Below, one piece after another: positions 32,236 to 40,248 of a stretch of 64,000 bases of DNA. The number at the start of each line of letters is the position of its first letter. Positions within the stretch are counted from its first letter, which is position 1. The notes beneath the pieces were generated by a model, which ran no database searches, was not told the origin of the DNA, and saw nothing but the letters and a program-made list of their open reading frames with translations. The position numbers were made by a program, and so were the translations under genes. This DNA comes from Arcicella rigui (GTDB lineage Bacteria; Bacteroidota; Bacteroidia; Cytophagales; Spirosomataceae), in NCBI RefSeq assembly GCF_034929435.1, contig NZ_JAYFUM010000001.1, positions 310,001-374,000 on the forward strand, read 5' to 3'.

Positions 32236-33219
32236 TTATTTTTCTAAATGCAAAATGGCTTCTTTTTCCAATAAAGCCTTGTCGATTGGTACAACGCCCA
32301 AAGATTCACAAACCAAACCGCCACCCAAATTGGACAAACCAGCCACTAATTCTGGCGATAAACCCAATGCTACACAACAAGCCGCAATCGAAATGACAGT
32401 ATCGCCAGCCCCTGAAACGTCTGCAATTTTACGAACATGGGCAGGGAAATGTTTCTTTTCGTTGTTGAAATCAATATAAACTCCACGCTCGGAAAGTGTG
32501 ATAAAAGCACCTTTCAATTGAAGTACATTTTTCAACTGACTCACCGCATTTTCTAATTCTTCGCTTTTCTTTAAGTCAAAACTGATGTCCAAGCCTTCAC
32601 GTAATTCTTTCAAATTGGGTTTGAAAAGCGTGGCTTGCTGATAATGCAGGAAATTACGTTTTTTGGGGTCAACTACGGTTGGAATATTGTTTGTATTAGC
32701 AAAATCAATGATGTCGGCAATAAGCGATTTTGAAAGAACACCTTTGTCGTAATCTTCAAAAATAATCACATTCGCTTCTTTAGCAAGTTCTTTTATTTTT
32801 TGACTAAGTAATTGATTTTCAGATTCATTAATCAAAGCATCGGTTTCGGTATCAATGCGTACAATTTGCTGAGAACCAGCAATAATTCGCTCTTTAACAG
32901 TGGTAATTCTGGTTTCAGACTGAATGATGCCTTCGGTAGATAAACCTTGTTCTTGCAAAAGTTTGATTAAATCATTTCCGTAAGTATCGTTCCCAACGAC
33001 AGAACAAATGATGGCTTCTGCTCCCAAACTTTGTACATTCATTACCACATTTCCTGCACCGCCCAAACGTACTTCACGCTTGAGTACATTGACCACTGGA
33101 ACAGGAGCTTCAGGCGAAATACGTTCTACCTTTCCCCAAGTATAAGAGTCGAGCATCACGTCGCCAACGATGAGAACTTTTAATTGATTGAATTGATTGA
33201 AAATTTCAGAGATTGTCAT
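32236..33219 (-). CDS. D-glycero-beta-D-manno-heptose-7-phosphate kinase (RfaE1/HldE kinase domain)
   Basis: ATG 33219 gives 327 residues starting MTISEIFNQF; the frame extends further to 33264 without need. The PfkB fold is clear: VLIVGDVMLDSYTWGKVERISPEAPVPV (in short GDVMLDSY and ISPEAPVPV), RLGGAGNV, and the anion-hole motif VSGAGDTV with the catalytic Asp. These residues match the heptose-7-phosphate kinase of LPS inner-core synthesis. The adenylyltransferase half of HldE is absent, so it must be a separate gene. It is cytoplasmic and acts in ADP-heptose synthesis. Confidence 0.85.
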   Translation of the reverse strand: MTISEIFNQFNQLKVLIVGDVMLDSYTWGKVERISPEAPVPVVNVLKREVRLGGAGNVVMNVQSLGAEAIICSVVGNDTYGNDLIKLLQEQGLSTEGIIQSETRITTVKERIIAGSQQIVRIDTETDALINESENQLLSQKIKELAKEANVIIFEDYDKGVLSKSLIADIIDFANTNNIPTVVDPKKRNFLHYQQATLFKPNLKELREGLDISFDLKKSEELENAVSQLKNVLQLKGAFITLSERGVYIDFNNEKKHFPAHVRKIADVSGAGDTVISIAACCVALGLSPELVAGLSNLGGGLVCESLGVVPIDKALLEKEAILHLEK

Positions 33220-33384
33220 AAAAGATAAATTCAAAAATGGGCTAACACCTGTTTCAGAAAACAAAATTAACGCATTTTTAGAAGTATTAGTCTAAAAACC
33301 TTCTTTCAAGGAAGTGACTTGCACGAAATAGACGAGTTTATTTAAAACCCATAAAGAGTAATCTATAAAGTATTTGCTAAAATC

Positions 33385-33457
33385 TCCGAAATCAGAAATC
33401 ACAAATCCGAAATAACTACTGACTCATAATTTATAATTCAAAACTCATAACTTGTAA
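33385..33457. repeat. Tandem-word repeat after moaA
   Basis: Degenerate words CCGAAATCAGAAATCAC and TAATTCAAAACTCATAA recur here directly after the moaA stop codon. They belong to the same families as the larger hairpins elsewhere in the window, but no complementary second arm is present. Confidence 0.6.
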
Positions 33458-34504
33458 TTATCCTCCAATCGTAGTCATAGATTCTGTTATAATACTTTTG
33501 CGGTTGCGTTCGGCTTCAAAACCGTCTTTGGGGCGTTGCTTGAAAACATTGATAAAAGTATTTTTCAATTCTTCATCTGAAATACCATTTCTAAGTAAAT
33601 CTCTGATATTCAGTACGCCGTCGTCATAAAGACAAGTTTTTAAATCGCCCGTTGCGGTCAGACGAATACGATTGCAAGTACCACAAAAAGTACGTGAAAA
33701 GGCAGCAATAATGCCGATATTTCCTTGATAATTGGGAATTTGATAATTGTAAGAAGTAGAATTCGGAGCATCGACTAATTTCTGTAAATCAGGGTATTTA
33801 CTTCTTATTTCGGCTAAAATTCTGGTAGAATTCCAGTTTAATTTCGGATAATGCGAGCCTTCGCCATTGAAAGGCATTTCTTCAATAAAACGAATTGAAA
33901 CTTTATGGTCTTTCGTAAGTTCTGTTAATGGAATGATGTCTTGGGTATTTTGTCCGTCCATTACCACAGCATTTACTTTTACTTCAAAACCTGCGTCTAA
34001 TAACTGAAAAAGTGTTTCATAAACTTTGTCGAATTCGTCTCTTCTGGCGATTTCAAAAAAGCGTTTTTTATCTAAAGTATCCAAACTCAGATTAACAGAA
34101 CGGATGCCCATTTCTTTCATTTGACGAATGTACTGCCCCGTCAGAATACCATTTGTAGTAATGTTTAGTTCTGTAATGCCTTCAATTTCAGAAAGTTGAT
34201 ACATGAAATCAATCATATTATGGCGAACAAAAGGTTCTCCGCCCGTAATTCTTACTTTAGAAACGCCCAGTTCAGACAACACAGAAACAGTACGAAGCAT
34301 TTCTTCATAAGTCAATAATTTTGATTTATGTAAGTACTTCACACCCACTTCGGGCATACAATAAAAACAACGAAGATTACAGCGGTCAGTTACTGCCAAA
34401 CGCAAATAAGTAATTGGTCGACCATGATTGTCGTAAATCAAGTTTTGGGTATTCTGCTTTGAGTTTTGCTTTATCACGTCTAAATTCGTTACATTGTCAA
34501 ACAA
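33458..34504 (-). CDS. moaA: GTP 3',8-cyclase MoaA
   Basis: The product is 348 residues. The radical SAM cluster is DRCNLRCFYC (Cys42, 46, 49), the second Fe-S cluster is in FCGTCNRIRL and DLKTCLYDDG, and the chain ends with the Gly-Gly needed for activity (TTIGG). MoaA opens molybdopterin synthesis from GTP. No ATG exists in frame before the cluster: translation must start at TTG 34504 or GTG 34477. It is divergent from moaD with only 77 bp between; other moa genes are not in the window. Confidence 0.94.
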   Translation of the reverse strand: MFDNVTNLDVIKQNSKQNTQNLIYDNHGRPITYLRLAVTDRCNLRCFYCMPEVGVKYLHKSKLLTYEEMLRTVSVLSELGVSKVRITGGEPFVRHNMIDFMYQLSEIEGITELNITTNGILTGQYIRQMKEMGIRSVNLSLDTLDKKRFFEIARRDEFDKVYETLFQLLDAGFEVKVNAVVMDGQNTQDIIPLTELTKDHKVSIRFIEEMPFNGEGSHYPKLNWNSTRILAEIRSKYPDLQKLVDAPNSTSYNYQIPNYQGNIGIIAAFSRTFCGTCNRIRLTATGDLKTCLYDDGVLNIRDLLRNGISDEELKNTFINVFKQRPKDGFEAERNRKSIITESMTTIGG

Positions 34505-34581
34505 ATTTAATTAAATAACCTATCGGAATGTAAAAACATTCAAAATCATATCCAATAACTATCAATCACGGGCAAATAAAA

Positions 34582-34824
34582 ATGAAATATACAATTCATC
34601 TTTTTGGTATAACCCGAGACATCATCGGGAAAAGTATCACAGAAATTGAGAGCGATGCTATTTTGGACGTTCAGACAATTTTACAAAAACTTAAATTAGA
34701 CTATCCCCGATTGACAAGTATCAAATCCTTGTTAGTGGCCGTAAATAGCGAATATGCAGAGGCAGATTTACTATTAAGAGAATCCGACGAAATCGCTCTG
34801 ATTCCACCTGTAAGCGGAGGATAG
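34582..34824 (+). CDS. moaD: Molybdopterin synthase small subunit MoaD
   Basis: The product is 80 residues with the ubiquitin-like beta-grasp fold and the C-terminal Gly-Gly (PPVSGG) that carries the thiocarboxylate sulfur. It matches MoaD in length and in LLVAVNSEYAEADLLLRESDEIALIP. It is divergent from moaA, which supports the assignment over ThiS. MoaE is not seen nearby. Confidence 0.88.
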   Translation: MKYTIHLFGITRDIIGKSITEIESDAILDVQTILQKLKLDYPRLTSIKSLLVAVNSEYAEADLLLRESDEIALIPPVSGG

Positions 34825-34938
34825 TTTTTGAATTATGAATTAATGCGATGTCGGATTTCAGATGTCGGATTTCGGCTTTAAAGTAAATCAGAAATCCCAA
34901 ATCCAAAATCCAAAATCGTATTATTTCATAATTCAAAA
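34825..34938. repeat. Intergenic hairpin, TGAATTATGA plus CGGATTTC words
   Basis: The left arm (about 34825-34877) runs TTTTGAATTATGAATTAAT then GATGTCGGATTTC words. The right arm (about 34890-34938) is its near-complement, AGAAATCCCAAATCC to TTTCATAATTCAAAA. It begins directly after the moaD stop codon. Confidence 0.82.
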
Positions 34939-34997
34939 CTCATAATTAATATCTCTTTCCCTTTCATTTTCCACAAAACCACAAATCAAATAAACTT

Positions 34998-37376
34998 ATG
35001 CACTCAAACTTGCTCGAAAGTGCGGAAACAAACGCACATGATGGTTATCAAATACCACCCAAAGTTATTGCTGATTTAGTGACGGCAAGCCCGACCCCAA
35101 GTGTGAGTGTGGACTCAAAAGGCGAATGGATGATTTTACTCCAACGTGCCGCCCAGCCTTCAATTGCCCAGTTAGCCGAACCTGAGTTGCGATTAGCAGG
35201 ATTAAGAATCAATCCAGCCAATAATGGACTTAGCCGTACTACTTATTTCGTGGACATACGAATAAGAAAAGTAAAAGGTTCGGAAGAAATTCAGATAAAA
35301 GGTTTGCCCGAAAAGCCATTGTTGAATTTTGCCAGTTGGTCGCCCGATGAAACCAAAATTGCTTTTTGTCATTCAAAACCCGATAAAATTGAACTTTGGG
35401 TATTGGATATTGCCACGGCAGAGGCTCAGAAAGTTTCTGATTTAGCCATGAATGCCATGTTTGGGCATCCGTACTCTTGGCTTTCAGATGGGAAATTTTT
35501 GTTGGCAAAAGTAATTGTTGCCGAACGTGGAAACGTTCCACAAGCCAATAGAGTACCAACCGGCCCGACGATTCAAGAAAATTTAGGCAAAAGTACGCCC
35601 AATAGAACTTATCAAGATTTACTGAAAAATACTTATGATGAAAAACTATTTGATTATTATGGTACTTCTGAATTAGTAAAAATTTCATTAACAGGAATAG
35701 TAGAAAAAATTAGCGAACCAGCGATTATTCAAACTGCTACGGCTTCGCCCGACGGGAAGTATGTGCTGATAAAAACCATTCATCGTCCATATTCATACCT
35801 TGTGCCTTTTGGACGTTTCCCACACAAAGTTGATGTTTGTACGATTGATGGAAATTGGATAAAAACCATTGTGGATAACCCTTTGCTTGAAAATATTCCG
35901 ATTTCTTTTGATGCTACACAGAAAGAACCTCGTGGACATAATTGGCGACACGATGCTGCTGCGACGTTGTATTGGATAGAAGCACAAGACGAAGGCGACC
36001 CTAAAAATGAAGTGCCAGTTCGTGACAAAGTATTTACTTGGTCAGCTCCATTTTTAGAGCCAGTGAAGCCGATTGCAGAAACGGCGTATCGCTTTGCAGG
36101 GATTACTTGGGCAAACGAAAATTTAGCTTTGATAGACGAGTATTGGCATAAAACCCGCAGAATTATTACCCGAATTATCGACCCAAGTGGCGAAGCGGAA
36201 GCAACAATTCTATTCGACCGTTCTTCTGAAGATAAGTACAACGACCCGGGAAGTCCGTCTATGAAAAAAAATCAGTTTGGGAAATTGGTCATTGATATTC
36301 AAAAAGACCATTCTGTTTTTATGACTGGCGACGGAGCTTCTGCCGAAGGCGACAGACCTTTTATTGATATTTTAAATATAAAAAGTAAAGAAGTACGTCG
36401 TTTGTGGCGTTCGGAAGCACCTTATTACGAACGCCCAGTAGCAGTATTAGACAATGAAAATCAGATTGTTTTGATGGTTCGGGAGTCTAAACAAGAGAAT
36501 CCAAACTATTTTCTGAGAGATTTAAAACAACAAAGTATTGAGCAAATTACGTTTTTTCCACATCCGTATCCAGCATTAAAAGGCGTAGAAAAACAAGTAT
36601 TAAAATACGCACGTGAAGATGGAGTAGAACTAACAGCCAATCTGTATTTGCCAGCCGATTACCAAAAAGAACAAGGCCCATTGCCTTGTTTATTAGAGGC
36701 TTATCCTTTAGAATTCAAAAATAAAAGTAACGCAGGACAAATATCGGGTTCGCCTTTTGAATTTACTTCAATTTACTGGGGTTCGCCCATTTTTTGGGTA
36801 ACGCAAGGTTTTGCTATTTTAGAAGGAGCGTCTATTCCAATCGTAGGCGAAGGCACAGCCGAACCCAATGATACTTATTTGGAACAATTGGTAGCAGGAG
36901 CAAAAGCCGCCATAGATGAAGGAGCAAAATTGGGCGTTGTAGATGCTGAAAGAGTAGGAGTAATGGGGCATTCTTACGGAGGCTTCATGGTAGCCAATTT
37001 ATTATCGCATAGCAATTTGTTCAAAGCAGGCATTGCCCGAAGCGGAGCTTATAACCGTACTTTAACGCCTTTTGGTTTTCAAGGCGAAGAGCGTACTTTT
37101 TGGCAAACGCCCGAAACCTACAACAGGATGTCGCCATTTAATTATGCTGATAAAATGAAAACGCCTTTACTCTTGATTCACGGCGAAGCAGATAATAATA
37201 CAGGTACATTCCCGATGCAGTCGGAGCGATATTATACAGCATTAAAAGGCTTAGGGGCGGTGGTTCGATACGTACAATTGCCTTACGAAAGTCACGGTTA
37301 TCAAGCACGTGAATCTATCCTTCACATGCTTTGGGAAATGGATACTTGGCTGAAAACTTATGTAAAAGAAATATAA
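34998..37376 (+). CDS. S9 family serine peptidase without signal peptide
   Basis: The product is 792 residues. Residues about 40-520 form a beta-propeller-like region; the C-terminal alpha/beta-hydrolase domain has the nucleophile in GHSYGGF (Ser about 659), an Asp in HGEADNNTG and the His in YESHGYQ. This is the S9C/acyl-aminoacyl or glutamyl-type peptidase group. Members in this phylum usually carry an export signal; this one begins MHSNLLESAETNAHDGY with none, so it is probably cytoplasmic. It is flanked by a repeat upstream and a terminator downstream. Confidence 0.88.
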   Translation: MHSNLLESAETNAHDGYQIPPKVIADLVTASPTPSVSVDSKGEWMILLQRAAQPSIAQLAEPELRLAGLRINPANNGLSRTTYFVDIRIRKVKGSEEIQIKGLPEKPLLNFASWSPDETKIAFCHSKPDKIELWVLDIATAEAQKVSDLAMNAMFGHPYSWLSDGKFLLAKVIVAERGNVPQANRVPTGPTIQENLGKSTPNRTYQDLLKNTYDEKLFDYYGTSELVKISLTGIVEKISEPAIIQTATASPDGKYVLIKTIHRPYSYLVPFGRFPHKVDVCTIDGNWIKTIVDNPLLENIPISFDATQKEPRGHNWRHDAAATLYWIEAQDEGDPKNEVPVRDKVFTWSAPFLEPVKPIAETAYRFAGITWANENLALIDEYWHKTRRIITRIIDPSGEAEATILFDRSSEDKYNDPGSPSMKKNQFGKLVIDIQKDHSVFMTGDGASAEGDRPFIDILNIKSKEVRRLWRSEAPYYERPVAVLDNENQIVLMVRESKQENPNYFLRDLKQQSIEQITFFPHPYPALKGVEKQVLKYAREDGVELTANLYLPADYQKEQGPLPCLLEAYPLEFKNKSNAGQISGSPFEFTSIYWGSPIFWVTQGFAILEGASIPIVGEGTAEPNDTYLEQLVAGAKAAIDEGAKLGVVDAERVGVMGHSYGGFMVANLLSHSNLFKAGIARSGAYNRTLTPFGFQGEERTFWQTPETYNRMSPFNYADKMKTPLLLIHGEADNNTGTFPMQSERYYTALKGLGAVVRYVQLPYESHGYQARESILHMLWEMDTWLKTYVKEI

Positions 37377-37454
37377 CTTTTCAAAGATTATACTCTTTTT
37401 CGGTATTATATTACTTAGAAGAAAAAGTATAAATTTATTTATTTTTGATAATTC

Positions 37455-37490
37455 AAAACTCGCCTTGTTTCGAAATCAAGGCGAGTTTTT
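37455..37490 (+). terminator. Terminator after the S9 peptidase gene
   Basis: A perfect 13-bp stem AAAACTCGCCTTG / CAAGGCGAGTTTT (37455-37467, 37477-37489) with a 9-base loop and T-rich tail. Confidence 0.9.
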
Positions 37491-37623
37491 GCTACTGAAT
37501 TGTATTCTGAATTTCCTGCTTTGTCTATAACCTGAGTATAAAATACTAATACTTCAAGAATTTCTCGGAATAATTACACATTGAAAAATCATTGTAAAAA
37601 ATACTGTTAATCCCTTCTTAAAA

Positions 37624-37656
37624 TTTGTTTTTTTCAAAGTTATATCTGTAATTTTG
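37624..37656 (+). promoter_or_regulatory. Promoter of the purF-like gene
   Basis: TTTG (37624-37627) and TAATTTTG (37649-37656) are spaced 21 bp apart, matching the Bacteroidota consensus TTTG-N(19-21)-TAnnTTTG. Transcription would begin near 37663, leaving a leader of about 145 bases before ATG 37809. Nothing else was seen in the gap 37491-37808. Confidence 0.6.
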
Positions 37657-37808
37657 CTAACAGAAAAATAACCCATCTTTAATTCTTATTTAATCTGACA
37701 TTTATTGCGAATTCTTACCGAACCATTTGAAATTTAATACATTGGTTTAGGGAACTTTATTTTCTAAAAATTAGGTTCTAATAATTCAAAAAAAATATAA
37801 TTAAAGTC

Positions 37809-39701
37809 ATGTCTGACGCAATTAAACACGAGTGCGGGATAGCACTTATCCGTCTCCGGAAAGACTATCAGTATTATATCAACAAATACAACACGCCATT
37901 GTACGGTCTGAACAAATTGTATTTGATGATGGAAAAGCAAGTGAACCGAGGGCAAGACGGTGCAGGGGTTGCTAACATCAAGATTGATGTTCCTCCGGGT
38001 CATCGTTACATCAGTCGCTATCGTTCTGTTGAGCAAAATGCTGTACCTGATATTTTTGGGAAGATTTACAAGAAATTCCGTAAAGCCTTAAAGGACAATA
38101 AGGATAAAGCAAAAGACGCACATTGGATTCAGGAAAATGTGGCATTTTCAGGAGAGGTTTTTCTAGGTCATCTTCGTTACGGAACACACGGACAAAACGA
38201 AATAGAAAACTGCCATCCGATGCTCAGACAGAGCAACTGGAGAAGTAGAAACTTAGTAATGGCTGGAAACTTCAATATGACTAATGTTGAAGAGTTGTTC
38301 AATAAACTGGTTTCACTGGGACAGCATCCTAAAGAAAAAGTAGATACTGTAACGGTAATGGAGAAAATTGGGCATTTCTTAGATGAAGAAAACCAACGCC
38401 AATTTGATTACTTCAAAACAGAATATCATAATCCAGAATTATCGGATATTATTCAAGAAAACATTGATTTACAAAGAGTTCTACAACGTTCTTGTCGTGA
38501 TTTTGATGGTGGTTATGCCATGTGCGGAATGACAGGATACGGTGCAGCTTTTGTAGCTCGTGACCCAGCAGGTATTAGACCCGCTTTTTACTACGCAGAC
38601 GACGAAGTAGTGGTGGTAGCCTCAGAAAAGCAAGCCATCAAAACAAGTTTCAACTGTAACTACGAAGATATTAAAGAAGTACAGCCAGGACACGCTTTAA
38701 TCATCGAAAAAGACGGAACTTATTCGCAAAAGCAATTCATTCAGCCCATCGAAAGAAAATCTTGTAGCTTTGAACGTATTTATTTTTCAAGAGCTTCAGA
38801 TCCAGATATTTACTCAGAACGTAAACAATTAGGACGTTTAATCATTCCTCAAGTACTTCAAGAAGTAAATTACGACCTTAAAAATACGGTATTCTCTTAT
38901 ATTCCTAATACTGCTGAAACAGCGTTTTTGGGTATGATTGAAGGTTTGGAAGATTATCTTGCTAAGGAACGTAAGAAGGCAATCATGGAAGGTGTATTGT
39001 TTGAAAAAGACCTTGATGATTTATTGACTTTCCGTCCGAGAGTAGAAAAATTGATTACCAAAGACGTTAAGTTAAGAACATTCATTACCAACGATGCCGA
39101 CCGTAACGATATGGTTGCCCATGTATATGATACTACTTTTGAGGTAATCAAAAAAGGCGTTGATAATGTTGTTTTGATAGATGATTCAATTGTTCGTGGT
39201 ACTACTTTAGAGCGTTCGATTATTAAGTTGTTGGATAAATTAGGCCCTAAGAAAATCGTAATTGTTTCTTCTGCTCCACAAATTCGTTATCCAGACTGCT
39301 ACGGAATTGATATGTCTCGTATGAAAGAGTTTATTGCTTTCCGTGCCGCTTATGAATTATTACTTGAGCGTAATATGGACGATATTTTAGAGGAAACTTT
39401 GGGTCGTTGTATTGCCGCCATTGAATTAGGAACAGCTCACAAAGAAAACTTGGTAAAAGCTATTTATAAGCCATTTACTACGCAAGAAATTTCGGATAAA
39501 ATTGCTGAATTGGTAAAACCAAAAGATTTAAAAGCAGATTTAGCAATTGTATATCAAACCGTAGAAAGTTTGAACAAAGCTTGCCCGAATGATACTGGCG
39601 ACTGGTACTTTACAGGTAATTATCCAACACCGGGTGGAAACAAAGTAGTAAACACTGCTTTTGTGAACTTTATGAAAGGTGTTGAAATGAGAGCGTACTA
39701 A
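37809..39701 (+). CDS. purF: Amidophosphoribosyltransferase, long PurF-like form
   Basis: The product is 630 residues. The nucleophile is Cys9 (KHECGIALI), so an 8-residue leader must be removed to expose an N-terminal Cys. Glutaminase residues are visible in GHLRYGTHG, GNFNMTN and DGGYAMCG; the PRPP loop is VVLIDDSIVRGTT. It makes phosphoribosylamine for purine synthesis. It is about 120-150 residues longer than standard PurF, with extra segments around residues 85-115, 190-230 and at the C-terminus; this long form occurs in Bacteroidota. A second, short PurF may exist elsewhere, so its exact role is less sure. Confidence 0.85.
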   Translation: MSDAIKHECGIALIRLRKDYQYYINKYNTPLYGLNKLYLMMEKQVNRGQDGAGVANIKIDVPPGHRYISRYRSVEQNAVPDIFGKIYKKFRKALKDNKDKAKDAHWIQENVAFSGEVFLGHLRYGTHGQNEIENCHPMLRQSNWRSRNLVMAGNFNMTNVEELFNKLVSLGQHPKEKVDTVTVMEKIGHFLDEENQRQFDYFKTEYHNPELSDIIQENIDLQRVLQRSCRDFDGGYAMCGMTGYGAAFVARDPAGIRPAFYYADDEVVVVASEKQAIKTSFNCNYEDIKEVQPGHALIIEKDGTYSQKQFIQPIERKSCSFERIYFSRASDPDIYSERKQLGRLIIPQVLQEVNYDLKNTVFSYIPNTAETAFLGMIEGLEDYLAKERKKAIMEGVLFEKDLDDLLTFRPRVEKLITKDVKLRTFITNDADRNDMVAHVYDTTFEVIKKGVDNVVLIDDSIVRGTTLERSIIKLLDKLGPKKIVIVSSAPQIRYPDCYGIDMSRMKEFIAFRAAYELLLERNMDDILEETLGRCIAAIELGTAHKENLVKAIYKPFTTQEISDKIAELVKPKDLKADLAIVYQTVESLNKACPNDTGDWYFTGNYPTPGGNKVVNTAFVNFMKGVEMRAY

Positions 39702-40103
39702 GAGTGCTGAATTAGGAGTTCAGAGTTTGGAGTAAAATAATACTTGAATTCAAAATACTCTTCTTATAAAATAAAAAACGACTTGCTGAATTTGATTCGG
39801 CAAGTCGTTTTTGTTTAAATAGCTATACCCAAAAGTATCTTTCATTTCGGACTATATTTTTTGAATTTTTGAAAATATTTCATTTTTATTTTCATTTAAA
39901 AAATGAAATTCAACATTGAAGTAAGAATCAAAAAATTACTTGTATATATACGTACATACGGGTAAATTGTACATAAATTATTAATTCCTCAAAGACCAAT
40001 CAAGTTATAAACAACTGATTATCAATGTGTATTTCTATACAATGTGATTTCTAAAATTTCACATCTAAGATAAATACAATTGAGTTTTACAAAATTTAAT
40101 ATT
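39702..40103. other. Intergenic region after purF
   Basis: It holds a short one-armed word repeat (39712-39740), the terminator at 39772-39815 and then about 290 bp of very AT-rich sequence leading to a possible small ORF. No promoter box was recognised. Confidence 0.5.
39772..39815 (+). terminator. Terminator after the purF-like gene
   Basis: The stem AAAAACGACTTGC-T-GAA (39774-39790) pairs with TTC-G-GCAAGTCGTTTTT (about 39796-39812) with one wobble and a 5-base loop, followed by TGTTT. Confidence 0.88.
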
Positions 40104-40241
40104 ATGACAAAGCGAAAACTTTTCTTACTTCTATGCTTTATACTTTTCAGTTTAGTCGGAATTGTGGTAACGATTTCTTTGCTACTTTGGGGATATGTTG
40201 AATTAGCGACAATGGTTTTGTCCTTAAATGCTGCATCTTAG
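40104..40241 (+). CDS. Possible 45-residue single-span membrane protein
   Basis: An ORF from ATG 40104 encodes MTKRKLFLLLCFILFSLVGI, continuing with a hydrophobic run to about residue 32 and a short polar tail ending LNAAS. A basic N-terminus and one transmembrane segment suggest a small inner-membrane protein. It ends 7 bp from the 3' end of recG on the other strand. No family was recognised and it could be a chance ORF. Confidence 0.45.
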   Translation: MTKRKLFLLLCFILFSLVGIVVTISLLLWGYVELATMVLSLNAAS

Positions 40242-40248
40242 TACTTCT

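Noticed and set aside
35239..35688. 149-codon minus-strand ORF (and 35780-36241)
   Set aside because: Both are antisense to the S9 peptidase gene, whose motifs are unambiguous.
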